From assembly GCA_037447655.1 (NCBI GenBank), contig JBBHKE010002830.1, positions 169,713 through 233,712 of the forward strand: a stretch of DNA of 64,000 nt, in the 5' to 3' direction. Below the pieces are notes generated by a model, which had not been told where the DNA came from, searched no databases, and was given only the letters and a program-made list of their open reading frames with translations. The DNA is from Zygnema cylindricum. Its lineage: Eukaryota > Streptophyta > Zygnematophyceae > Zygnematales > Zygnemataceae. Shown one piece after another: positions 22,437-34,397 of the stretch. A program made the translations under genes and the position numbers. Position 1 is the first letter of the stretch. Each line of letters begins with the position of its first letter.

Positions 22437-22998
22437 AATCCTATTATTTTCATAGAAGATGTACAACGTCGGATTGGATAAATCCACTCTGATTCTCTCT
22501 TCTTTCTTTTTTATCGTAATTGTATTTTTTTCCCAACCTGGATTTATCGATGTTGTTTTGCTCGATGGTGCCCGTCGCATCTTTGGTGATATTGTTTTGG
22601 CGAACCTTGCTTCGGCTACAGTCGTTGATCAGGCTGCTCGACATATCGGGGTGGCAGCTCGTGATGCCGCTAAGGCGAAGGAGAGTGATTATGCCCATTG
22701 GGACCCTATGGATGACTCTATTCTGATGGCGGTCGAGATCTTTAGTTGTTTGGGTGTTGCGTTGGACGAGTTTCTCCATACTTGTGCTCGACGTGCTTTC
22801 GAGCGACGAGGACCTTGGAGCCCTCCTCCTTCGGTCCTTATTTCTTTTTATCGTCAACGTTTATCTGTGGCTTTACAGAGAGTGCAGGCTTCTATTCTCC
22901 TTCGATCGGCTATTGTGGTTATGGATCGTCGACGTGTTCCGGAACTCCCTCAACGTGCTCCCCCGGGCTTGGGGGACTTACGGGGCTGCTTTCCGTAG
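22437..22998 (+). pseudogene. LINE-type reverse-transcriptase C-terminal region, unit 2 copy 1
   Basis: It is base-identical to 14477-15038, including the 179-codon open frame at 22459-22998. See the unit 1 entry for motifs. Its 5' part is replaced by the hAT element whose target duplication ends at 22436. Confidence 0.5.
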
Positions 22999-24189
22999 AT
23001 ATTTAATTGAGTTGGGGTTGGGGTTGGGGTTGTAGTTTTGGTTTAGTGAGTTGCCGTGCTTTTCATTTTGGGTTTGGGTGCTTTTATTTTCCATGCCATT
23101 TTTATGTGTTCACGTTGCTTTCCTTGTTTTTTATTGCCCTGCTTGTAATTTTTCAGTTTTGGCCATGCCACCCCTTTTGTACCCTAGGACTCAGATGGTT
23201 TACCATCGTGCTTTTTAGTTTATCCTGTCCCTTGGATTTAAATTTTGGTAAACACATAAGTGCCCTTTTTAGAAGATCTTTCTACGATTAAGTTTGTAAA
23301 GAAATGTTATAAACCTCTCTGATTTGTAAATTTAATTATTCAAACTGTCACGAAAATAGTTAACGAAAAAAAAGGCCATCAAAGAATTTTTAAAATTGAA
23401 ATTTGGGTGGACTAAATTCCAAAAAAATCTCCCAAAACCTATGATATGCTAGGATTTGACAATTTAACAAACTAATAATTTAAGAAGAAAAACCAATTGA
23501 ATCCCTGATTCCGAAAATTCCCGAATTCCTACATTTTCTGAAGAAAAAAAAGGATTGTTTTCAAATGATTCATCTGTAAAATTTACAAAAAGAACAAGTT
23601 AGAAAAAAAAAATGAATATGTCGTCTTAAAACTCCGTCAAAAATTAATTCAGAAGAAAAAAAAAGGCTAGAAGAAAACGGAAAAGAGGGAAAAACAAAAA
23701 GAGAATAAAACATTATTAGTTTGAAGAGAGAGAAAAAAGAAAATAAACGTGAAGCTGAAAATGAAAAAAAAAAAATCCAGAAAATTGAAAGAAAAATGGA
23801 AAAAGAAATGAAGATAAAAATTCACGAACATCAAAAATCAAAAACATTTATGAATCTATACATGCAAGAAATCAAATTAAACGTTATTAAAAACAACAAA
23901 ATTAAACGGTTGTACAATGAAAAATTGTTTTCTTTCTTACCCAAAATCGCTCGACTGTCTAATTTCTAACACTACAGTAAAAACTTTTGCTTTTGGACGG
24001 AAAAAGACAAAAAAAACTTTATCCTGCAAAAAGACATACAGTTAAAACCCGTTAAAATGAAAAAAGAAAAAGGAAATAACCAAAAAAGATCGAAAAAAAC
24101 AAACTGCTAAATGACGTAAGTTTTCTGCTGTAGAGTTTGCTCCACCTTCTCCAACCTTTTGAAATTTTGTAGTGTAATGTTGTGTACTA

Positions 24190-24388
24190 CTCCGCTAATC
24201 GTTATTAGTGTTTATAACACAAATTTAGTCGCTACTTTTTTTGACCAAAAATCACAAAATAGAGTTAACAACATTATTTAAGGACGTGGACTACAATCTG
24301 CCACGTCTCCTTGCACTAAATTAGGATTGTTAATTCTAATTTCGCATTAACACTAATAAATCTTTAACACTAATAACGATGAGCGGTG
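24190..24388. mobile_element. TA-target MITE, 199 bp (unit 2)
   Basis: This is the partner of 16233-16433, flanked by TA at 24188-24189 and 24389-24390, with the same palindromic core. It lies inside the same disrupted hAT-like element, whose right end is at about 24563. Confidence 0.7.
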
Positions 24389-24569
24389 TAGCGTCCAACT
24401 TCGATATATCGCGGTAGAAATATATCGAATTATCGGCCGATATATCGGCTTAATACCACGATATTGAGCTTCTCGATATATCGTAGCGATATATCGATTT
24501 ATCTGGTACCCAAAATTAGGTACATATCGGAAATCGGCAAGGAGCCTTCGATACACAACACTACTATTT

Positions 24570-25615
24570 GGGAAGTTGGTGCGTTGTTGCCTCCAATCTT
24601 GTCTCTCGTTTTTTTGTTGGGGACACTCTTGTTCTTGCTACTTGTTCCTCGCGTTTTGGATGTGTGCTTGCCTTCCAACGGTCCATTTTGGATGTGTCAT
24701 GTTCTTTTCTTCCTGCTTTGTAGATATGACGATGTGACGGTTCTTTCCACCCTTGTTACGAAATCAGTTGCGCGTGTCTAGGAATCCATTTCTAATAGGT
24801 TGTCGTAGCCACCGAGCTTCTCGAGGCGCTTCCCTCCGATTCTTCGCATGTACGCTTTCTCACTTGTGGTGGGCTTGGTTACGGAGCTAGGCTATTAGCT
24901 ACACCTACTTTATCCACCCTCCATTTCACGCGTGCTCAATTCACCATGGCTCTCAGATTTCGGCGTGGCCTCCCTCATCTACCTTCGCTTGGCTTTTATG
25001 TTTTCTCACGTGACAGTGTCCTTAAGCGCAACGACATCCACTTTCTTCGTTGCTCCCACGGGGGCGAGTTGATTAGCGCACGACACTCTCCGTGACACCA
25101 CTACGACTATATTTTCTGAGGGGTGATTTTGTGTTCGTCGGGAGGTTTCCCATGTTTTTCCTTCCTGTCGAATTGATATTGTACAACTCGATGGTGCATG
25201 TCGTGCATTGGTGACATTGTTTTGCCGAACCCTAACTCGGATACGGTCGTCAGTCAAGGGGGGCATGTTGGAGTGGTCGCCCCTGTCGTGGCTAAAAAGA
25301 AGGGGTGATTATGCCCACCGAAATGTTATGGATGACTTTATTCCAATGGCGGTCGAGATATTTGATTGTTTGGGTGTTGTTTTGGACTAGTTTCTCCGTG
25401 CTTGTGGTCGACGCCTGTTCGAGCTTCGAGAACTTGGGAGTTCGGTCCTTACTTTTCTTTACCGTCAACGCTCATATGTGGCTTTACAACGAGTGCAAGC
25501 TTCTATCCTCCTTTGGTCGTCTCTTGCAGTTATGGATCGTCGGTGTGTTCCGAAACTCCCTCAACGTGCTCCCCCAGGCTTCAAGGACTTACGAGGTTGC
25601 TTTTCGTAAATGGGG
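24570..25615 (+). pseudogene. LINE-type reverse-transcriptase remnant, unit 2 copy 2
   Basis: This is the partner of 16620-17590 and about 80 bp more complete near 24845-24925. DIHFLRCSHGGELISARH is readable at about 25034-25087, then VQLDGACRAL, MAVEIFDCLGVVLD and a stop at 25388. It is decayed by stops and frameshifts. Confidence 0.55.
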
Positions 25616-27569
25616 TTTGATTAAGTCACACTCGGTTTTGGTGGTTGTTGCTTCTTTGTGTATCTCTAATTTACCTATCATTTTTTTGTGTGTTCGTTGC
25701 ATTTGCTTTGCTTATTCTTTTTGCTTGCTTCCCTCCACATGTAGTTTTTCAATCTTAGGATTACCTCTCCATTTTGTTCCCATGGACTCAGACGTACTTT
25801 TTAATGAAGTCGGGTGGTTGGTTCTTAAATGTTACAGCATAAAAGTGTACAAACCCGTAAGGACTCGAGTTCTTTGTTGTTATTTTCTACCAGGTCGATT
25901 CTGAACTTCTGAGGCTTGTTTACTCTAGTATACTCCCCCTTTTTGCGTCTCTTGGAAAACCAATGTTTCCGAGCGGATATAGAGTGAAAGCACTTTCATA
26001 AATAGAAAACAACGGTTATTTAATGGAGTTTTCATACATTCAAATGACCAGTTTTGAGTATGTTTCTGGTCTTATTGATTGCTCGATTTTACAAGGCAGT
26101 TATTAAAAAATTTCGGTCAACAAATAAAACATGAAAATACCAGCTCAAGGAAACAGTTTTTTCTAATGTAAAATTGCCAGGTGTATCCAAAATCTGGAAT
26201 GAAAAGCTCACCATCATGAAAACCAGATCATGAGAAATCAGCAGATCATAAAACTTGAACATTAATAATCATTGATTTCCAATCATTGGATTCACTTGTT
26301 AACAAATACAACAAAGCTGTGAATCACATGATTATCTCAAATTGTATGGTGTACAAAATTTTCTTCCAGATTTCTTAGTAATTGTTCATCTCACCTTTTA
26401 TGGTCGTCAAAAACATTTCCAGTTGATCATGCTTTGTACCCTAAGGATTTACTCATCACGAAATAAAATCTCTTCTTTTGTACAACCAAATTTGGGCAAC
26501 GAGGTCATCATACGCAAGTAGAGAAAGAGCAAAAAACAAAAAACGGAAATAGTTCAGGTTCATATACAAACCATCAACGCTTTTTTAGCCATTTAAATTA
26601 TTTTTTCTCTGTGCACATGTCTGATTTGCATTTGGAGACCACCAATCAGAAAGTGAGATCCTTACTTTTCCATCACAGCAATCAGAGTAGAAATCTGACA
26701 AGTGTGCACGGAGTAAAGATGATTAAAATGTCAGAAAAAACATTGACGATAATACTAACAGGCAGAGATTCAACATAAGTGAACATTTATCCGATAATGG
26801 TAATGATGATCTAACATTCAGGTTATAACGACAGGAACCACAGAAATAGATTTGATATTTTTCCACACAAAAGCCAAACCTTGATACAAGTTGTGCACAC
26901 AAGATGTTCCTAAATATGCCATTACTCTCTTAAGGTGTCATTGTCCCTAATTAAACTTTCCTGTAGTTTCGAATTTCCAAGTCAAAGTGGGGTCGTATAA
27001 TACTAGGACATGTCCTCCCTTCGCATTGGAGGGCCACGTGGGTACACTTTGATGATCAACTAGCTTAGCTTTGTCTCTTTCTACCTCGTAATTTAATCTT
27101 AGTTCAAACTGAAACCTAAAAGACAGGAATTGAAGTTTCGAAATGACAAACAGAAGGTCTTTTGGAGATGTTTGGGTCTTAAATAAGCACTCCATCAGTT
27201 TCAAAAGTAACCTTAGAAAGTCCTACATAAAGGCGCACAAAAAGCCGACAAATGCTTCGCTTAGCGGAAACTGTTTTGTGCTCCCTTTAACAGTCAACAA
27301 ATACCTGTTATACTGACTTTCTTTCCATACTGACTTCCCTTTTTCCAGCACAAACTTCGAAAATCGATGAAAATAGAGGGTCAATTACACGGAAAACCGG
27401 CGCATCTTGACTTTTCAACTGGATTTTTGCAGGAAAAGTAGACATTCCTGTTCATAAATTCTAATTTGGTCACTCCATAATTTTCCCCTCGTAAAACCTT
27501 CTTTTCCTTCCTGGATCTTCTCTCTTCCTGTATCGCAGACAATCTTCTCTTTCAGACAGTTTCCGTTCC

Positions 27570-27677
27570 TTATTGCTCCTTACTGTGAGAAGTGACCTTT
27601 TGTGTTTTGCTTTTTTTCGGTTCTACTTTGTCAGACTCCTTTTCTTTGAGAGTCTCTTTCTTGGCCAAAAGCTCAGC
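27570..27677 (-). CDS. MFP1: Terminal exon of the MFP1-like gene (proximal copy)
   Basis: After acceptor TGTAATGCAG this exon encodes AELLAKKETLKEKESDK, ends KEQ and TAA, and joins in phase 0 to the exon ending GAAGTCGAG at 28992. It lies within repeat unit 2, and its sequence is identical to the copy in unit 1. Confidence 0.72.
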   Translation of the reverse strand, partial: AELLAKKETLKEKESDKVEPKKSKTQKVTSHSKEQ

Positions 27678-30600
27678 CTGCATTACATCAGAGTAAAAAC
27701 GACATTTTAGTTTAGTAAATTTTGAACTCAAAAAGGATGTAAGCAATCTGGAAAATAAAAGATTTCAGCCCACTGTGCAGTGTAAAGGTTGAGTCCATTC
27801 GGGCAGTTCAGAATTTTGTCTTCCGGGCATTTAGAAGGTTCTCAGTCATCTGGGCAGCCAAAAACATTTCTGCCACCGAGAGCTCAAATTTTCTGGTCAT
27901 CTAGGGTTAAGGTGTCATCGACAAGGGCAATGAATTAAAAAAACGACGAGAGTAAACGTTGAGGAGAAAATAATGTATAGTTTGTTGAAACACACCTTAA
28001 TCATATGTTGAGTAAAGTAAATGTACTGAATGCTAAACAGTTGTTAAGGGGTCTTTTAGTGGTAGACCACTAAAAGAGAGAGGAGACGTGGAGCTATAAT
28101 TTATCGCACGGACCTACTACGGATTTACTTGGTACCATGCTACGGGGGGTAAATTGTCAATGTTCAAATCAACTTCATAATTTAGAGAAACATGAAACTG
28201 GTTTTACATGTTAAAACTGAGAAATATTTGATGCATTACCTCCAAGGGCATTCATTTCTCAGACTTTTTGTTGAAAACTCAATGTTTCTTGTCAAAAACG
28301 AAATGCTTTCTGCACCAAACCTAGTGCCTTTGTCCAAGTCCCACGACTTCATGCTTTTTGTCCTCAACCTTAATGCGTTAACTAACAACCTCTGTGGATC
28401 ATCACCTGCGATATGTTTTTTATTCTAGAATTGTATGGCTGTGCCCCTTTACATGCCAGAAAATATGCTCCAACCAAACAAATGACAAGTAAATGCTGTA
28501 AATTTGTGAAATATGGTAATAAAGCTATATCAAAAATAATGTGTTTACACTACACCGTGAATCGTTATTAGACTATAGAAATTATTAGAGTAAAGAAAAA
28601 ATTAGCGTCATTCATTCTAATTTAGTGCCAGGAGACGTGGCAGATTATGGTCCACGTCCTTAAATAGTGTAATTTATTATATTTAAGGTATCAATGTCAA
28701 AATTTTGGGGTGCCGATATAGAGTACATAAGGCTAATAACGATTCACGGTGTACTTTTTGAGCTTAGTCTACTCAAGTCTTAAGGTGACTCAGGTAATGC
28801 TATTCAAGATAAAAAATTGAGTTTAACTCACATGATTTGAGCAAATTGTAATACTATTAGTATGGATTAGTGTGTAAAAAACACAGGGATGTACTAGATA
28901 CACCAGCAAAAGCCTTTAAAACCCTGAAGAAACTTAGACTTGGCTCATATTTTGAGTCCCAAACAGAGAAGAGAGGAGGCAAGAAACTAACCTCGACTTC
29001 TCGAAGCTCCATTTCCAAAGCCTCTTTCATGGCCACAGCATTTTTCTTCTCCTTTTGTAGCTTTTTCACCTCTTTACCGAAATCCTTCACTGCATTTTCA
29101 AGACCACGCGATTTTTCCATCTCGGCTTCCACAAGGACCTGTCCAGACAAAAAAATAGAATCCGATATTTACTTCCAGGGCCCTTTTCTATTTTGGACGA
29201 CTTTTTAGGGTTTGGGAAGTTAGATACTTAAAAAAATTTGAGTTTTGTTAACTGCAGATTATAAATTTTATCGGCGGTAAAGGTTCATGGTCTTTTATCA
29301 GGGAAACAAATAGAGGGAGAGAGAGAGAGAGAGATGCAAAGAAAGGAGAAGGAAAGAGACTTGCTTCAAGACAGCTCAAAGGAACGATGTATACACAAAA
29401 AAGTGAAGTGAAAAGTCGTGTGCAAAATGTTTCCTTACACGGGCTTACAGAAATTAACACTCCTCTCTGTTCTCTCTCCCTACACTCAAAACCTTCCTTA
29501 CATCCCTCTTTTTTTATTTTATCTTTTTCGAGTCATTCGACCTCTCTTCATGAACATCCCCAGTCAGAAAATATATATATTCACCTCGGTCTCCACCTTC
29601 AACTGTGTCAATTCTTGCACTGATTCAGCCATTTCACTCGCTTTTGCCTTTGCAGAAACCACTTCTGAATGCATTCCTTCCAAAACGATTTCTGTCTCTT
29701 TTATGGCTCCTCTCAGTTGGACCACAATTCCCTGTTCCTCTTGGAGAGCACCACGTGTCACTTCCAGCTCAGCTCTAGCTGCCCCGACAGCTCGTTTTTC
29801 TGTCTCTAGTAACCCCTTAGCTTCCGCCAGTTCACTTTCCAGCTCAACAGTTTTGCCTTCTAGTGCTTGCAAATCCGCAGCAATACTGGCTTTTCCAGAT
29901 TCCGTAACCTCCAATTCTTTCACCAAAACTGCATTTTTCTCGTTCACTTTCTCCAGCTCGACAACGACTTCATCATATTTTCGTTGAGTTTCTGCCAGAG
30001 TAGTTTCCAGTTCCGTTATCTTCGACTGGACCTGTGCTAATTCCGTTGTTAACTTCGCTATGTCTGCCCTTGCTTCCTCTACTTCCTTCTCCATCTCCTC
30101 CACCTGACTGCTTTTCTGTTCCACAGCATCTGTTAACTGTCGGTTCACTCGTCTCTCACTTTCCAAGTCCTCCTTCATACTTGCCAACTGTACATCCAAA
30201 TTTTCCCACTGCCCGGATTTTTCTTTCACTGTTTGGTCAGCTGCATCTAAGGCCTGAGAAAGCTCTCCAATCTCTGCCTTTTTCTGGAATAATTCTTCCA
30301 AAGCAACGGCCAACTCACCGTTTATCTGTTCCACCTCCTTCGCTGTCTTGTCAAGTTCATTTTTTGTAACCGCTTCCCGTTCAGTCACTGCCGCAACCTC
30401 TCCCTCCAAATCTCTGACCTTCTCTTCCACTTCTGCTTTGGCCTTTTCCGCAAGATCAAGATTTCCCTTGACATGCAGAATCTCTTTCTCTTTTTCAGAA
30501 TACTTCACCTCCACTTCTGCCAATTCACAATTAACTTCGGCGACTTTATTCTCACTTTCCTCGATTATTTTTTGGAACTCTCCGATTTCAGTTTGCAAAG

Positions 30601-33600
30601 CTTCCACCTCTCTCACCTTGGCAACCATCTGGTTCTCCTTCTCTTTCACCGCTTCCTCCAGATTCTTCACTTTCTCCACGTTTTCCACCACCTCTGACTT
30701 TGCCGCCTCTAGACTGGCCGTTAATTCATCTACTTTCTCATTGCTCTTTTCCAATTGATCTTTGAGATTGCTGATCTCCTCTGACAAATTCTTTTCTCTC
30801 TCTTCTGCTTCAGCTAATCGTTCACTGAGAATGGACTTTTCTGATTCGTTGGAAGCCAGTTGTTCGCGATAAGCAGCTGCCTGTTTTTCCAGCTCGATAT
30901 TTACATTTTGTCGCTCTTGCAGTTGCTTGGATAGCCTCTTGCCTGGGACAAATGAGAATCCGAAGTCAGAAGAGATTGCTTTCAAGTCCTTCTTACAGGA
31001 GTTTATAAGAGCAGATATGTAGACATATTCTAACATATGCAGCTTTTAAACGGCTAATATCAAAACTGCACAACAAACTGTAATCTCAAAACTGCAACTT
31101 CAATATTGTACCATTAAAAGTGTACCTCCCATAAAATTGATTAAAAACTGTAATTTCAAGGGAACTGCAAATTCAGATACCAACTTCCAGCTTTAAGACT
31201 GTAGCTTCAAAACTGTAGCATGCAAAGTTTCATTAAACATATAACCTCAAAATTTGTTTCAGTTCTTGTAGTTGAAAAAATTCAGCATCAGAACAGTATC
31301 TTCAAGAACTGAAGAGTCAAAGCTGTACCTCACAAACAGTAGCAGGAAAAATACAACTTCAAAATTGAATCTCCAAATTGCAGCTTCAAAATTTTGGCAT
31401 CAAATCTTTTGGTTTCTAAACCGTGCTTCAAAACACTTCAAAACTGTCAACTACAATACAGTGCCCGCGTAAGCATCAAAACCACAACTTGACTTCAAAG
31501 TCGAGGTTTAAAAAATGTAGCGTATTATCTATAAGCTTCCAGGACTCACTGTTTGCGAGTTGTTCTTCCAGTTGGTCTGTTAGTTCCTTCTTCTGTTGGA
31601 GAGCCTCAGTGCTCTCCTTCAAAGCTTTTGTTTCTGCAGCATTCAGTTGATCTCCCAACGTTGCTTTCAAAGCAGCAGTTTCTGCATCTTTCTTTTTCAA
31701 ATCTCCTTCTTTACGTTTTACTTCTTCCTCGGCCTGCAATTAGAACAAAAAAAAATATATACAACATTCATGAAAAGCCAAAAATGGAGATTTTTGAATA
31801 ACTGTAACAAGGAGTATCCTTTCCTGAAAATTTTAAAGCTATTAAGTCCCAAAATAACACTGAAATGGAAGGCATAAAAACTGTCATGAATTCCAGCCAT
31901 GGCTCTTTTCTGCTACATCATTTCAGTCATGTCTTATCCACAAGAAATTATTGTTTTTGATTCACTTGGGATAATGAGAAGTGGAAACAGACCACTGCGA
32001 GTGCGGAAACAGTTTCTGAGTTTTTCTGACGTTCCGTAAACCAGAGACCTCCAAAAAGGGCAGCTGGAAGACCTGCGAATGCCAAGCTCCACTCTCCACC
32101 TCCACTAGCAGAAGCCTGCAAAAATGAAAAAAGAAAAGAAAGTGCAAAAAAAGAACAGTTAAAATGACAGCTAAAGCCAAAAGAGAAGCAAGCTAGAAAA
32201 CTGAGAAAGTCGGAACAGAACCTTAATCCAACAACTTTTTGTACTGGAAAGTACTAGAGATGCACAAAAACAAAGCCACACTAATACAGGCTAAACAATG
32301 TCAAAATCATCAAAAAGTCTCCAAGAAGAATGTACCACCACTTGGAAATGGGCCTACGACATAAAATTAGTTGCCAGCCAATTATAATATGGAAAGCAGT
32401 AAAAACCACCTCAATGAAAACAGTCGTTGCTTATTTTCTTAAGCAGTCACCGATTTTTTTTTCTTAAAAATAGTCTATCCACCCAAGTCATGCAGGATAA
32501 CCAGACTTTAAAGCCTCAAGGAAATGATGATACCTCAACAGGAATCGCCACCTGTACTTCTTCTGTTTGCTTTGCAGCTTCTTCCTCTTTAAGACGAGCT
32601 GCCTCTTCTGCCTTTATCTTTGCTGCCTCTTCTTTTGCTCTTATCGCTTCTTCCTTTTCTGCCTTAAGTCTTGCCGCGCGTTCCTCCAATTCTTGCTTCC
32701 TTGCTGCCTGCTGTTCAGCCTTTATCCTTGCAGCTTCTTCCTGCGCCTTAATTTTTGCTGCTTCTTCTTCTGCTTTTTTTAGAGCCGCTTCCTCTTGTGC
32801 CTTGATTTTTGCCGCTTCTTCTTCTGCTTTTTTTAGAGCCGCTTCCTCTTGTGCCTTAATTTTTGCTGCTTCTTCTTCTGCTTTAATTCGGGCATCTTCT
32901 TCTGCTTTAATTTTAGCCGCTTCTTCCTTTGCCTTAACCTCTGCTGCTTCTTCTTCTGCCTTTATTCTGGCTGCTTCTTCCTCTGCCTTGATTTTTGCCG
33001 TTTCTTCCTTCTGTGCCTTAATTGCTGCCTGTTCTTCTTCCTCTACCTTCCTCCTCTCTGCTTCTTCCTGTTCTTTAAGTTGTGCTGCTTCCTCTTCCTG
33101 CGCTTGGATTTTTGCCTTTTCTTCCTCTGTAATTTCTTCCTCCACTTTATTCTCAGCTGCTGAGTCTGCTTCTTCGGTTTCAGCTTTCGGTAGTTTTTCT
33201 TCCTTGCCTTTCCTCTTTATCATAGGCGGCTTTGTCTCCAAAGCCTCCAAAAAATTTGTGAAGTCTTTCACCATCTCGCCTTTGATCATCTCCGACTCTG
33301 CACAACTCCCTCAGATTGCCTCAGAAAATAATGCCTTTTCTGCATAGATTTTGCAATAAACACTACCTGCATTATTTCGGCTATGAAAACTGACTTCTAC
33401 TTCTTTTTAAAGTTCATAACCGATGCATAAGGCAATTCTTAACTTTAATTTTGTCAAGTTGGTTAAAAGTACCTATAAGAAATGAGTTGGTTAATCAATG
33501 AATCATAAATTTACCAACACCTGTGTTAACTTAAATAAGTGAACTACATAATCGTGATTTACTCATTTTATTGAGAGAAATCCTAGGATTGAAATATGTA

Positions 33601-34397
33601 CGATGCAAAAAATCATAGTAATCGTATAAAATCACACATACTTCTGTAGAACTGGTAGGAATACACAAAGTCAGACGAGAAAATCCTAAATTTGTAATCC
33701 GCCTGATTATAAAATTGTTCAATTTACCAAGAATAAAAACAATTTATCCGCAGAACATTGGCACAAGATTAAACATCCATATGCACAAAAATTAATAGCG
33801 AAAGAAAGCTATCCCAATGCTACGAAAGAGAGAGTTATAAATAGTTTCTTTAATTTAGATGCTCCGTGTTCTGACTTTCAAAAGTACAAAAGGAGAGGCG
33901 TAAACAAGACCAACACATTCAACTTCTCACATCCAGCGCAAAAAAGTTCCAGTGGAGAAATCACCTTCCACTAAGAAACCCGTGGCCGCATTTGCTCGGA
34001 AACGTCCCGCAAATGCAAAAAACGGAAGAGTTTGTACAGCTAATGCAACTGAACCAACAACACCCCTCCTTGAGACAGTTGTCTTTTTGACCTTCTCAAT
34101 AGGAGAGAGTGTAGACTTCTGTTGTCCCTCTCCCTCTGTGTTCTCTGTTGTTGAAGCTGAGCTAATTTCTGAGACATTTGGTCTGTTTCCTTCCTCCGCG
34201 GACGTTAAAACTGCCAGACATTTCAAGTTTGGAGAAGCCTGTCTCCTCTGAGAGTAACTATGGAGACCAATTAATGGATAATTTCGAGAAAGAAAGCTTA
34301 TTTGAGAAGCCCGACCACCAGATTTTGTGAAACTGCCTTGCAAGTTGAGGATGGATGGGTTAGCTTGAGCTCCTACAGAAGAGGTGACTTGAGACAT
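27570..34397 (-). CDS. MFP1: MFP1-like plastid coiled-coil protein (MAR-binding filament-like)
   Basis: Minus-strand exons: 34397-33965, 33297-32534, 32115-31993, 31733-31550, 30942-29585, 29138-28992 and 27677-27570. All junctions are GT-AG and in phase, giving about 1038 aa. Residues 1-105 look like a chloroplast transit peptide. TTVSRRGVVGS (twin arginine at 110-111), a hydrophobic stretch to about 130 and RANAA resemble a thylakoid Tat signal. Residues 145-399 are an extremely charged coiled coil with tandem KAEEEAAKIKAQEEAALK units. Residues 400-440 contain LAFAGLPAALFGGLWF, a second hydrophobic segment. The rest is continuous coiled coil. Plant MFP1 is a thylakoid-associated coiled-coil protein that binds plastid nucleoid and matrix-attachment DNA; leader plus coiled coil fits, but coiled coils attract false matches. 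The donor of exon 3 could be 3 bp earlier. The last exon also exists at 19586-19693. Confidence 0.65.
28553..28751. mobile_element. TA-target MITE with known empty site (199 bp)
   Basis: The ends CACCGTGAATCGTTATTAG and CTAATAACGATTCACGGTG are perfect 19-bp inverted repeats, flanked by TA at 28551-28552 and 28752-28753. Unit 1 has the uninterrupted site TTTACACTACTTTTTGAGC near 20583, so this is a clean insertion at TA. The core has ACGTGG/CCACGT arms (28633-28657). Confidence 0.9.
31030..31500. repeat. Degenerate short tandem repeat in the MFP1-like gene (CTTCAAAACTGTA)
   Basis: The intron between 30943 and 31549 is filled with variants of CTGTAGCTTCAAAACTGTAG spaced roughly 15-20 bp apart, with CTGCAACTTCAA and CTGTACCTCA forms. 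No coding potential is seen. Confidence 0.6.
32740..32880 (-). repeat. 54-bp coding tandem repeat in the coiled-coil exon
   Basis: Two nearly identical 54-bp units, plus diverged flanking copies, encode AEEEAAKIKAQEEAALKK. The length keeps frame and coiled-coil periodicity approximately. Confidence 0.8.

Larger units (their letters stand above)
20740..28891. repeat. 8-kb direct repeat, unit 2
   Basis: This is the second copy of the block at 12832-20729, ending ACACAGGGATG at 28891. Relative to unit 1 it carries an extra 199-bp MITE (28553-28751), about 80 bp more of LINE remnant (near 24845-24925), an intact hAT left end (21583-21600), and lacks 12 bp near 25438. The sequence at 28892 onward (MFP1-like intron and exon) is not repeated. 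Stretches 25900-27560 and 27690-28550 hold nothing I recognise. Confidence 0.85.

Noticed and set aside
30348-33347. Plus-strand serine/alanine-rich frames (30348-30758, 32427-33347)
   Set aside because: They are antisense shadows of the minus-strand Glu/Lys/Ala coiled-coil exons.
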